NCBI GenBank assembly: GCA_016218025.1
Contig: JACRFD010000089.1
Coordinates: 1 to 60,990 of the forward strand
Source of the DNA: Ignavibacteriales bacterium
GTDB lineage: Bacteria > Bacteroidota > Ignavibacteria > UBA10030 > SZUA-254
Direction of reading: 5' to 3'
DNA: 60,990 bases
Shown here: piece by piece, positions 52,401-60,798 of the stretch
Layout: every line of letters starts with the position of its first letter
Numbering within the stretch: position 1 is the stretch's first letter
Notes under the pieces: model-generated
Seen by the model: the letters and a program-made list of their open reading frames with translations, nothing else
Told to the model about the DNA's origin: nothing
The model's database searches: none
Position numbers and translations under genes: made by a program

Positions 52401-52907
52401 ATGAAATCCAAAGTAATACGAAAGCAACACAACTCGAAACTCTGTTTTATATGCGGAGTAAAAAATCAATTTGGCCTCGATACTCGCTTTTATGAAACGG
52501 AAGATAAAAGCTTAGTCGCGATCTTCCAGCCAAAAGAAGAACACCAAAGTTATCCCGGTCGACTGCACGGCGGCATAGCTTCTGCAATTTTAGATGAAAC
52601 AATAGGCAGAGCCATCAGAATCCTATATGAAGAAGAAGTTTGGGGTGTAACTCTCGAACTGAAAACCAAATATTTAAAACCAATCCCATTGAATTCTCCT
52701 TTGAAAATTGTTGCACGCATAACAAACGATTCCAGTCGTTTTTTTGAAGGAACGGGCGAACTGAAACTTGCCACAGGCGAAGTCGCCGTAACCGCCGAAG
52801 GGAAATATCTAAAACTGCCTATCGAGAAAATCTCAGATTTTAACGCTGAGGAAGCAGAGTGGAAAATATTGACGGAGAAAACCGATCCCGATGAAATAGA
52901 GTTGTAA
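52401..52907 (+). CDS. PaaI-type hotdog thioesterase
   Basis: A 168-residue single hotdog-fold domain (PF03061 type). YPGRLHGGIASAILDETIG carries the conserved His-Gly-Gly and the acidic residue that position the thioester in the PaaI family. A Cys pair near the N-terminus (CFICG) is an extra. It probably hydrolyses short- or medium-chain acyl-CoA in the cytoplasm. It precedes the chalcone-isomerase-like gene by 68 bases on the same strand, and possibly shares a transcript. Confidence 0.85.
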   Translation: MKSKVIRKQHNSKLCFICGVKNQFGLDTRFYETEDKSLVAIFQPKEEHQSYPGRLHGGIASAILDETIGRAIRILYEEEVWGVTLELKTKYLKPIPLNSPLKIVARITNDSSRFFEGTGELKLATGEVAVTAEGKYLKLPIEKISDFNAEEAEWKILTEKTDPDEIEL

Positions 52908-52975
52908 TTTGATTATCGCTTCTATTGTGTTTATATTCTTTTAGAAATATTTTGTCACATTCATCAAGGAATGCC

Positions 52976-53587
52976 ATGTATAAATTTATTCTCCTTCTTC
53001 TTGTATTTTTATTAATCCCTTCCGGTATATTTACACAACAAACGGTTAAAGAATCTTCTACGGGAAAATATTTTCCTTCCGAGGTTAAAATCAAAAATGC
53101 CGAAAAAGAAATCACGCTTCAGCTTACCGGATTAGCTGTAAGAAAAAAAATAATCTTTAAAGTTTACGGCATTGCCCATTACATGCAGGATCCACCGTCG
53201 GTAAAAGATGAAGCGGCAGCATTCAATGCAATTCTACAGGATGGCAAAGCTAAACAAATCACGATGGATTTTTCGCGCGATGTAGAAGCTGCGAAAATTA
53301 AAGAAGCTTATATCGACGGTTTCAAGCAGCATTCTTCAAAAGAAGAATTACAAAAACTTCAACCGTTGATAAATCAATTTACCGGATATTTTACAAAAGA
53401 TGTAAAGGAGAATCAGCAGTTCATTCTGCAGTGGCTTCCCGGCGGAACAATTATTGCGATACTCAACGGTGAGACCAAACAAGCAATTACAGATCCAATA
53501 TTCGCACGTGTACTTTGGACAATCTGGTTCGGTGAAGATTCAATAATCGACAGGGATGATCTGGTAAGCAGGATGATAGCCAAGTAA
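52976..53587 (+). CDS. Exported chalcone-isomerase-like protein
   Basis: A 203-residue protein with a signal peptide MYKFILLLLVFLLIPSGIFTQ. The mature part is a chalcone-isomerase-like fold of the bacterial family (PF16036), seen in FPSEVKIKNAEKEI, GLAVRKKIIFKVYGIAHYM and LQWLPGGTIIAILNGE. Bacterial members lack the flavonoid-binding residues and may bind fatty acids, and no reaction is shown for them. I start at the ATG at 52976, which has AAGGA seven bases upstream; an in-frame upstream TTG would add 17 non-signal residues. It converges on nth. Confidence 0.83.
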   Translation: MYKFILLLLVFLLIPSGIFTQQTVKESSTGKYFPSEVKIKNAEKEITLQLTGLAVRKKIIFKVYGIAHYMQDPPSVKDEAAAFNAILQDGKAKQITMDFSRDVEAAKIKEAYIDGFKQHSSKEELQKLQPLINQFTGYFTKDVKENQQFILQWLPGGTIIAILNGETKQAITDPIFARVLWTIWFGEDSIIDRDDLVSRMIAK

Positions 53588-53603
53588 AATCGATGTGATT
53601 AAT

Positions 53604-53637
53604 TCATTTCATTGCTTAAGAAACTAGAATGAAATGA
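53604..53637. terminator. Hairpin between convergent genes
   Basis: TCATTTCATT (53604-53613) and AATGAAATGA (53628-53637) pair perfectly around a 14-base loop, ending just before the nth stop. T runs are weak on both strands, so terminator function is only plausible. Confidence 0.4.
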
Positions 53638-54390
53638 TTAACCTACATTATCAAGTATCATGAAATTGTATTCTCTGTCGGAACATTCCGGCAGAGATTT
53701 CTTTTTGTAAAATTGTTTCTGGTTAAATTCGCATTCCCTGAATAACGGACAACTGCCACATAACGGGTTTGTTGCCCTGCAGATTTTTCTCCCAAATCGA
53801 ATCAAGTTTGTATGAAAAGAATATGCTTTTCCGTCCGGCACTATTTTATTCAGCGCGGCAAACGATTCATCAGGTGTTCTAGATTTTCCTGAAATGCCTA
53901 ATCTGCCGGCGATGCGGTGGATATGCGTATCGACCGGAAACACTTCCCGTTTAAGAGAGAACAATAAAACACAAGCTGCCGTTTTGGCTCCTACCCCGTT
54001 GAACGCAAGCAATATTTCCATTACTTCGTCATTAGATTTTTTATTAAGAATTTCGAGAGAGTAACCGCCAAAACGAACCCGAACATTTTGCAACACTTCT
54101 TTTATCCGCCGGCTTTTTTGATTTGCCATCCCGCCGCTTTTAATAGCCGAAGCGATTGATTGCACAGAAGCTTCTGCAACTTTTTTCCATGATGGAAATT
54201 GTTTTCTTAATTGCGTGTAAGCTCTGAAGCTATTTTTGTCGTTTGTATTTTGTGAAAGAATTGTAGCAATCAGCATATCGAGCGGTTTCGAATCTGCTTG
54301 CGGCCGAATAGGGACCCCTAGTGTTTCATCAAGAATATCGGCTATCCTCGATATTTTATTTTGTAAACCGGAGATATCTTTTCGTTTCAC
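53638..54390 (-). CDS. nth: Endonuclease III
   Basis: A 250-residue bifunctional DNA glycosylase/AP lyase of base excision repair, which removes oxidised pyrimidines. The helix-hairpin-helix LLAFNGVGAKTAACVL includes catalytic Lys136, and VDTHIHR gives catalytic Asp154, 18 residues apart as in E. coli. The [4Fe-4S] loop near the end is Cys204, Cys211, Cys214 and Cys220 (C-x6-C-x2-C-x5-C), complete. It is slightly longer at the C-terminus than E. coli Nth. The start overlaps the stop of lysC by four bases, so they are coupled. Confidence 0.93.
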   Translation of the reverse strand: MKRKDISGLQNKISRIADILDETLGVPIRPQADSKPLDMLIATILSQNTNDKNSFRAYTQLRKQFPSWKKVAEASVQSIASAIKSGGMANQKSRRIKEVLQNVRVRFGGYSLEILNKKSNDEVMEILLAFNGVGAKTAACVLLFSLKREVFPVDTHIHRIAGRLGISGKSRTPDESFAALNKIVPDGKAYSFHTNLIRFGRKICRATNPLCGSCPLFRECEFNQKQFYKKKSLPECSDREYNFMILDNVG

Positions 54391-55799
54391 TTTTTATTCG
54401 ATTTATCAAGCACTTCGAAGACGTCATCCGTGAACACCGAATCGAAAAATTCAGTATGCACTTGACGAACAGCTTCAACAATATCTCCATCATCGAGAGC
54501 AATATTAATGCTCGACCTTGAAGCACCGAATGAAATCATGTTTATGCTAAAATCGGAAAGAGCTTTGAATATCCTATCGATAGTTCCGGGTGTTTGCAAT
54601 ATATTAGAACCGAGAATTGAAATGATTCCCATTTTCTCGTTTGAAGATAATATGCCTACTTCATTCAGATCTTGAAAAAACGCAGGAGTAATCTGCTTTT
54701 CTTCCAATGCAAAGGTGAAGCCATATTCGGCAGTTACACTCATTAATGTTATTATACCATGTTTAGTGAGAACATTATGTATATGTTCCCATAATATATA
54801 TTGCCCCACACGCCGTCTTGGAAGTATGTTTATTAAAGCAATATTTCTTTTGTACGCGATTGATTTTACAACTGCCGCATGCGATTCGAAACTTGCCGTA
54901 ACAAGTGTGCCGGGAGAATGCGGCCTGCGGGAATTAAAGATGTGAATTGGAATGCTTTTTTCGATTGCAGGAAGCATCGTATTTGGATGAAGAACTTTCG
55001 CGCCGAAATAAGATAATTCATAAGCCTCCTGAAATGAAAGCATTTTAACTTTCTTCGCGTCATCAACAATTGCAGGATCGGCAGTAAGTAAGCCGTCCAC
55101 ATCTGTCCAGATCTGAATATCATCAACGTCAAGTCCTGCGCCAATAATTGCTGCCGAGTAATCCGAACTTTCTCGTCCCATGGTTGTCCTTCGTCCAGAG
55201 TTTGTAATTCCTATAAAACCCTGGGTAACCGGGACAACACCTTTTTCAACCAATGGCAGAACGTGAGCTCTTAATTTTTCTTCAACTACTTCTATCATCG
55301 GCATCGCACGTCCGAAATTTTCGTCGGTAATCATAAAATCTTTAGTATCAACCCACTCTGATTGAATACCATGATCCAGCAGAGCAACTGAAACAATTCG
55401 TGAAGATAAGATTTCGCCGTAACTGTAAAGAGTATCTAATGTGCGGGGAGTTAATTCATGGAGTATTGTAATACCTTTAATAATCGTTTCAATTTCCTCG
55501 CGTGCAGTATCAAGAATCGATCTCAAATTTCTATTCCGGGTTATATGACGGATAAGCTGGTCTATAATTGTGTAGTGCCGGCTGAATAGCTGTGTTAGAA
55601 CTTCACGCGCTTCTCTATCATTTTTTTCCGCGGAAGATTTCCCAATTTTCTCAAGCATATTGGTTGCCTGGGCTATTGCCGAAACAACTACGATCGGTTT
55701 TTGATGCAAATGATTTTTAACTATTTCAACAACATTCGCAATTGCAGGTGCATCTTGCGTTGAGGTTCCGCCGAATTTCATCACGATCATTTTGGTCAT
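54387..55799 (-). CDS. lysC: Aspartate kinase (monofunctional)
   Basis: A 470-residue enzyme that phosphorylates aspartate, the first step toward lysine, threonine and methionine. The N-terminal MKFGGTSTQ is the ATP/phosphate-binding Lys-Phe-Gly-Gly loop. TTMGRESSDYSAAIIGAGLD binds aspartate, and WTDVDGLLTADP the nucleotide. Residues 310-470 form two ACT domains that would sense an amino-acid inhibitor. No homoserine dehydrogenase domain is fused. It is the first gene of the lysC-nth pair on the minus strand, and its stop overlaps the nth start. Confidence 0.92.
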   Translation of the reverse strand: MTKMIVMKFGGTSTQDAPAIANVVEIVKNHLHQKPIVVVSAIAQATNMLEKIGKSSAEKNDREAREVLTQLFSRHYTIIDQLIRHITRNRNLRSILDTAREEIETIIKGITILHELTPRTLDTLYSYGEILSSRIVSVALLDHGIQSEWVDTKDFMITDENFGRAMPMIEVVEEKLRAHVLPLVEKGVVPVTQGFIGITNSGRRTTMGRESSDYSAAIIGAGLDVDDIQIWTDVDGLLTADPAIVDDAKKVKMLSFQEAYELSYFGAKVLHPNTMLPAIEKSIPIHIFNSRRPHSPGTLVTASFESHAAVVKSIAYKRNIALINILPRRRVGQYILWEHIHNVLTKHGIITLMSVTAEYGFTFALEEKQITPAFFQDLNEVGILSSNEKMGIISILGSNILQTPGTIDRIFKALSDFSINMISFGASRSSINIALDDGDIVEAVRQVHTEFFDSVFTDDVFEVLDKSNKK

Positions 55800-55863
55800 C
55801 CTTCTTTGAATTGATGCTTTACTTCAATCAATATAACATCTCTTGGTAAGAGATTCAAGAAAT

Positions 55864-55889
55864 AAAAAACCCTCCATTTTATAGAGGGT
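55864..55889 (-). terminator. Terminator after the 45-aa membrane gene
   Basis: On the minus strand ACCCTC, a 9-base loop and GAGGGT are followed by TTTTTATT. It lies about 28 bases past the stop of the small gene at 55917, and lies upstream of lysC. Confidence 0.75.
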
Positions 55890-55916
55890 CTTGATTTTTA
55901 AAATGCAAAGAGGTGA

Positions 55917-56054
55917 TTATGACGATGGTTCATTTTTGTCTCGATGCAAGAATTTTGACTTTCTTCTACGATTAATCAGAAAAACCAAATATAGAAAAAC
56001 AAATATAACAATTGAACCAAAAACAATGATATTTAATCCGAGGAAATTAATCAT
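55917..56054 (-). CDS. Small single-pass membrane protein (45 aa)
   Basis: Translation is MINFLGLNIIVFGSIVIF, then VFLYLVFLINRRRKSKFLHRD and a short polar tail. One hydrophobic helix is followed by a positively charged cluster, so the tail should lie in the cytoplasm. The start lacks a Shine-Dalgarno site, as is common here, but a clean terminator follows the stop, supporting a real transcript. Small proteins of this shape accompany respiratory oxidases or transporters; no partner is evident. It follows the CMD gene by 94 bases on the same strand. Confidence 0.5.
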   Translation of the reverse strand: MINFLGLNIIVFGSIVIFVFLYLVFLINRRRKSKFLHRDKNEPSS

Positions 56055-56148
56055 TTATATTTTTTATAATAATTATCTGATTTTTTTATAATCTTACGAA
56101 AAATCTGATAAAATGTTTGGTCACAAAAAAATTAAGTATTATCGACAA

Positions 56149-56505
56149 TTACTTTTTCTCAACAGGTTTGTTGAGTTCATCGAGAAACGCAACTGCCCGT
56201 CTCAGATGTGGAATTACAATTGATCCACCGACGGTCAGTGCCACGCTGAATATTTCGAACATCTCCTCTTCCGAGACACCTTCGTCTTTACATTTCATGA
56301 TATGGTATGAGATACAATCATCACAACGAAGCACCATTGAAGAAACCAGTCCGAGCATCTCTTTTGTTTTTACATCGAGTTTCCCCGATTCATATGTGAG
56401 GGTATCAACACCAAAAAATCGTTTTATCGCTCTGTTATCTTGGCTCAGAATACGATCGTTCATTTTTTTTCTGAACGAAACAAATTCATCTACATGATTA
56501 TTCAT
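56149..56505 (-). CDS. Carboxymuconolactone decarboxylase/AhpD-like protein
   Basis: A 118-residue all-helical protein of the CMD family. LDVKTKEMLGLVSSMVLRC and CDDCISYHIMK hold the redox motif Cys61-x-x-Cys64 and His68, which fits the AhpD-type disulfide-reductase branch more than the true decarboxylase branch. Members of that branch protect against peroxide, with a partner peroxiredoxin. None is found next to it. The gene is followed by the 45-residue membrane protein. Confidence 0.85.
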   Translation of the reverse strand: MNNHVDEFVSFRKKMNDRILSQDNRAIKRFFGVDTLTYESGKLDVKTKEMLGLVSSMVLRCDDCISYHIMKCKDEGVSEEEMFEIFSVALTVGGSIVIPHLRRAVAFLDELNKPVEKK

Positions 56506-56662
56506 AACGCGTAATTTTCATTTAAATTATTAAATGAGATAAAATTTGTAAGGAAATTAACTTTATACATCGCTGTTAATTTATTTTTTTTGATTATTTA
56601 TCGGAAATGATTTCACAGCGGACTTTAGAGTATTGCGACGGAGTTGAATCAATTAAAATTTG

Positions 56663-56735
56663 TGGAGCTGGTCGGGATCGAACCGGCGACCTCCTGAATG
56701 ACATTCAGGCGCTCTCCCAGCTGAGCTACAGCCCC
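56663..56735 (-). tRNA. tRNA with GUC (Asp) anticodon on an Ala-like body
   Basis: A complete 73-base cloverleaf, with the 5' end at 56735. The acceptor stem pairs GGGGCTG with CAGCTCC, D arm GCTC/GAGC, anticodon stem CCTGA/TCAGG with loop ATGTCAT, so the anticodon is GUC (Asp). The rest looks like tRNA-Ala(GGC): a G3-U70 wobble, A73, the A32-U38 pair, and a GCTCAGCTGGGAGAGC D arm. Bacterial tRNA-Asp normally has G73 and a GTTCAG-type D arm. One T-stem pair is broken (C50 against A64). The 3' end reads A-CAA, so CCA is not encoded. An automatic call would be tRNA-Asp; the charged amino acid is uncertain. Confidence 0.85.
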
Positions 56736-56878
56736 ATTGTTCTTTGGCAATTAGCCATTAGCCATTGGTTATTAGTTAATAACTTAAATACTGCCAATAA
56801 TTATGTCTAAAATATAAGAAGAATCGATGAATGAAACAACTATTGTTTTTTAGTAATATTGAAAATGGTTATTTCAAC

Positions 56879-59785
56879 TTATTTCATCAAAATAATCTTT
56901 TTCGATTCAGAATAAATCTTATTATTTCCGGCGTTTGTTTCAGATACCGTCATTTTACAAAAATAAATGCCGCTTGATAAATCTTCAGCATCTAGCTGCA
57001 CCGAATATTCACCGGCATCCTTCCTCTCATTTACGAGTGAGGCTACCTCTCTTCCATATAGATCGTATACTTTTAGCAATACATTGGATGGTTTTGCGAT
57101 ATTGAATTTAATCTTGGTTTTCGGATTGAATGGATTGGGATACGCATCGTAAAGTTTAAAATCGGATGGCACTAATTTTTCAACAATATTTATATCGGGC
57201 GGCGCTGGAGGGAAATCATTCGTATTGATTATTTTTATTCGCGATGATAAATTAGCAGATTGAGCCGTCGATAAATAAAGTGTCCCCGACTCATCGGTTT
57301 TAACCCAGTAACCATATCCCGGCTGAATAGTATCGGTTATAGAATAATTATTATTATAACCAAAGAAGTTTCCCGTCACAATTCCCGGCGGATCACTTGT
57401 TACGAACGAGGTAAGAACCGGCGTAGAAATAGATCCTATTAAATTCCATCCTTTAATTACATTGAACGATCCGGAGGAGTACGATCTTCCTTGCATCTGC
57501 AAAATTTGAGATGAATCAAACTTCAGCCAGTAACCTTCTCCATTTTTTAGCGTATCGATCTGAGAATATGCATTACCGGTATACTCGAACGCGGAAGAAA
57601 TTGAATTTAAAAAGAAACTTGTCTTCAACACAAAGGGTGTGTCTATAGGTATAGAAACAAGATTCCATTTATCATTCAGTGTAACCAAAATTGTTCGCAG
57701 AGTGGTATCCTTTTCAATTATGAATAATCGAATATCATCGACATAGAAACCGTCGTAATTTGTATATTCATCGCTCATTAGCCTAAATCGAATCTTAAAA
57801 TTCGAGGAAATGTATGACGAAAAATCCAAATCATCTTCTATCCATTCATTTTGAAAACCATCGTAACCATAAGTACCAGTGGTTTGAACACCAATACCGC
57901 TTCCCGGCTTATTATATTTGCCTTGAACGGTACCCCAAGTAACACCGCCATCAGAAGATGCTTCCACAGTTACAAAATCCCACGAAGGTTCTAACTCCCA
58001 CCGACCCCAGAATCTGAGAGATATTTTTTCAGCACCGCTAAGATTGATAGCCGAAGCAAGCATTAGACTGTTATCAGTGATGTCGGCATAATTGCCTGAT
58101 GGGCTATCTGTGAACGAATTGCTTGGAGAGTGCGAAGTAGTCGAGAGTCCCCACCCAATTCCGGTATTCCAATTACCTGTACCATTTTCAGCACTATCGG
58201 AAAACGCCAGGCTGTATTTACCTATAGTTAATTTAATTGTATCATACAGATAACGATCTGGGTCTTCCTTAATTTTTACATATAAATATTGTGGACCATT
58301 TGGCGCATAAGCACTAACCGTACAAGGCAGCGACACAGAATAATTTGTAGTCGGAGAAATCTTGCCGAGTGAATATATATCGCTTCCTGTTTTGATAATC
58401 GGAGATGACGCAGATATTTCAAGGAATAAGTTTTTTGTTGAATCCAATCCTTTATTTCTGATTGAAAGATTAAGAAGAAAAGATTCTCCCTTTTCAAGAT
58501 CGCCATCGTCATTACTATCTGTTATAGTGAATCCTTGTATTCTTGGATAACTTCCGGCAACATTTGCTAAATATAAATTTGGATATAGATTTTCTTGGGC
58601 TATAGGAAGTATTCTATCGGATGAGGGCCAAAAATAATCGCTTCCGTTGCCGACTTCCGGAAGAAAAGAAAATATTTTATTTTTCGAATCTTGATCACCA
58701 TACATCCAATCGGTAGCACCGCCATTCACAAGATATAAACTTTTACCGCTCGGACCTGAAAAATAATAATTGTACTTTACCATATCCTGTCCGTACTCTG
58801 CAAACTGGACAGAATCCGGCGATTCATTAAGCGAAGTATGATCCCACGGATAAAGTAATAGATTACCGTATGAGTGAAAATTAAATGCAGTCTTGAAATT
58901 ATGTTCTATACAAAATAGAGCAATATTAAAAATTTCCGGTTCGCTAAAAGCTGAAGTTCCGCGATAAGTTTCGGAAGTAGAATACGGACTTGACCCCGCG
59001 TCATCCAACCCCCATTTGTATCCATAATTACGATTTAAATCAACACCATAAGAATCGTTATCAACAACTACATTTCTCATATTTTTTCTTCTCATTCCTC
59101 CGCCGGTAGGTGAAATTCTTCTGTTGGCTTCATAACCGTCGGCATTAATTACAGGAACGAAATACAATTGTCTATTATCGACTAAATAAGTTGCTTCAGG
59201 ATCGGTTCCATAATTATTTAATAGATGCCACATAAAATAAATCAAATTCATCATTCCTTGCGGTTCACGTGCATGAGTAAGTGCAGTATATAGAACTTCC
59301 GGTTTAGTTGAGGGGACATCAGCATCTTTTGCAATTCTCACAGCCCACATTGACCTACCTTGGAGAGTATTGCCGATACTGAACTTTGCAGTGATTAAGT
59401 TTGGATATAAATTTCTCATAGAATCAAGTTGCTGCACAACCTCATCGAATGTATAATTTCCCCCCATGCTTCCATTTCCGAAACCGAGTGCATTAAATGG
59501 TGTTCTCACTAACCGCTTTGAAAAATATTTAGTCAGATCTTCAACTAATATCTGAGTTTGAAAACCGAGATTTTTAATATTGTCGAGTTCTTCATCTGAT
59601 AAAGTTACTTCTACCCATCCGCCAATCTTACCAACTGCTCCTTCCATATCAATACCTGTTGACAAGAGCTTCCTAAATAAAGATTCATCTGGAATAAATA
59701 CTTTCACCCTTTTATACAAATCAGATGAATACAAATTGGATATTATTATTATCAACAATGTTAGAAGTATTATCGCTTTTTTCAT
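56879..59785 (-). CDS. Secreted M14 zinc carboxypeptidase with T9SS sorting domain
   Basis: A 968-residue exported protease. The signal peptide MKKAIILLTLLIIIISNLYS is followed by an activation-like region. In the catalytic domain the zinc ligands are His171, Glu174 (THARE) and His304 (FNFHSYG), NRNYGY gives the substrate Arg251, and Glu377 (FLPEVGNG) is the base. A MAM/immune-inhibitor-like jelly-roll follows (SLRFWGRWELEPSWDFVTVE is its centre), then two beta blocks and a T9SS type A domain (YPNPFNPKTKIKFN). The start is the ATG at 59785 with AAAGAGA upstream; an in-frame TTG at 59866 would hide the signal peptide. Confidence 0.9.
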   Translation of the reverse strand: MKKAIILLTLLIIIISNLYSSDLYKRVKVFIPDESLFRKLLSTGIDMEGAVGKIGGWVEVTLSDEELDNIKNLGFQTQILVEDLTKYFSKRLVRTPFNALGFGNGSMGGNYTFDEVVQQLDSMRNLYPNLITAKFSIGNTLQGRSMWAVRIAKDADVPSTKPEVLYTALTHAREPQGMMNLIYFMWHLLNNYGTDPEATYLVDNRQLYFVPVINADGYEANRRISPTGGGMRRKNMRNVVVDNDSYGVDLNRNYGYKWGLDDAGSSPYSTSETYRGTSAFSEPEIFNIALFCIEHNFKTAFNFHSYGNLLLYPWDHTSLNESPDSVQFAEYGQDMVKYNYYFSGPSGKSLYLVNGGATDWMYGDQDSKNKIFSFLPEVGNGSDYFWPSSDRILPIAQENLYPNLYLANVAGSYPRIQGFTITDSNDDGDLEKGESFLLNLSIRNKGLDSTKNLFLEISASSPIIKTGSDIYSLGKISPTTNYSVSLPCTVSAYAPNGPQYLYVKIKEDPDRYLYDTIKLTIGKYSLAFSDSAENGTGNWNTGIGWGLSTTSHSPSNSFTDSPSGNYADITDNSLMLASAINLSGAEKISLRFWGRWELEPSWDFVTVEASSDGGVTWGTVQGKYNKPGSGIGVQTTGTYGYDGFQNEWIEDDLDFSSYISSNFKIRFRLMSDEYTNYDGFYVDDIRLFIIEKDTTLRTILVTLNDKWNLVSIPIDTPFVLKTSFFLNSISSAFEYTGNAYSQIDTLKNGEGYWLKFDSSQILQMQGRSYSSGSFNVIKGWNLIGSISTPVLTSFVTSDPPGIVTGNFFGYNNNYSITDTIQPGYGYWVKTDESGTLYLSTAQSANLSSRIKIINTNDFPPAPPDINIVEKLVPSDFKLYDAYPNPFNPKTKIKFNIAKPSNVLLKVYDLYGREVASLVNERKDAGEYSVQLDAEDLSSGIYFCKMTVSETNAGNNKIYSESKKIILMK

Positions 59786-60050
59786 CTTGATCTCTTTATG
59801 TTGGTTCTTGGAAATATGATGAATTCTGAATTCATTGAATTTACCAAGAGATTGTATGAATGTCAAGCTTTATAAAATCTTTGGATAAGCCCCAAAAAAA
59901 TGTTAATATTAAGTAACTTTGATCTTTTTATCACCCTCATTCTTGATTTGATGGTGATTGAATTCGACAAACAATTATCATCAAATAGTCTGTTTCTCTT
60001 TAAAAAGAATATCCTAATAAAGAAATAATATCATTAACAAAGAGGTTCTT

Positions 60051-60797
60051 ATGTCAATAGATTTGGAAAAAATCTTACGCCCGGTCGATATGGTATTGCC
60101 AGAATTTCCAGCAAAACACATGACGCTTTCAAACGGTCAGGAAATGGTGGTACGGCAGGTCAACCGCGATGAGATTCCAGATATCCTCCCCCACGTGGAA
60201 AAACTTATGCACGTCGAGAGAGATTATTATCACATTGTTGCAGCAAGAGTTTATGCCGAATTGCTTGCTTACTACACATACAGAGTGCAAGATGAATATG
60301 TTCTCGCGGCACAAGTCGATGGTGAGATTGTCGCAGTTGTAAACGGCAGAATAGTTAATCCGGATATCGGCATGTCGTTTCATACTTTATCAATGCGGCG
60401 TGGACTGCGAGTTGGAGCACACGCGTTTGCCGCTAAAATGGAATATCACATGGATATCCTGAAACAGAAAGAAGTATTAATCGTCGCTGAATCGCCTATC
60501 GGTTTTAGAAGATGGATGATCGAGTATAAACTTGAAAAAAGATTTCACATCCCTCACGAATTAGGAGGATGTCCATCATGGTCGTTGACGAAAGAATTAT
60601 TTGATAGAGCGCGAAACACATTAGTGGTTGGTCGTCGTCCCGTTCCAGAAAAGTTGCTCGCCAAAGCACATGCGGCAATTCTGCCGCCAACCGATCCTCC
60701 AAAAGCTCCTGAAGATTTATTGGCTGCTACACGCTCCATGCTCGATAACACAGGCACATCTCTCATCGATATGAGAAATAAGTTAGGAGGGAAATAA
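60051..60797 (+). CDS. GNAT-like protein coupled to a thiolase
   Basis: A 248-residue protein. Residues 25-190 look like a GNAT acyltransferase fold: MVVRQVNRDEIPDILPHVEK, then DEYVLAAQVDGEIVAVVNGRI and VLIVAESPIGFRRWMIEYKLEKR (first and last parts only are sequence-typical). The acetyl-CoA loop (Q/R-x-x-G-x-G/A) is present only as RRGLRVGAHAFA. The tail is Pro-rich. I cannot name a substrate. The stop codon lies next to the start of the thiolase gene, with a shared GGAGGG ribosome-binding site, so the two are co-expressed; a role in acyl-CoA metabolism is inferred. Confidence 0.6.
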   Translation: MSIDLEKILRPVDMVLPEFPAKHMTLSNGQEMVVRQVNRDEIPDILPHVEKLMHVERDYYHIVAARVYAELLAYYTYRVQDEYVLAAQVDGEIVAVVNGRIVNPDIGMSFHTLSMRRGLRVGAHAFAAKMEYHMDILKQKEVLIVAESPIGFRRWMIEYKLEKRFHIPHELGGCPSWSLTKELFDRARNTLVVGRRPVPEKLLAKAHAAILPPTDPPKAPEDLLAATRSMLDNTGTSLIDMRNKLGGK

Positions 60798-60798
60798 T

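Noticed and set aside
56741..56785. A relation between the TTAGCCAT repeats beside the tRNA and the nuoH-nuoI inverted repeat
   Set aside because: They share only CATTGGTTA, too short to claim a common element.
56607..56810. A plus-strand frame covering the tRNA
   Set aside because: It runs over the full tRNA cloverleaf and is explained by it.
59786..59866. A TTG start 27 codons earlier for the carboxypeptidase
   Set aside because: It puts a charged stretch before the signal peptide, while the ATG at 59785 has a ribosome-binding site.
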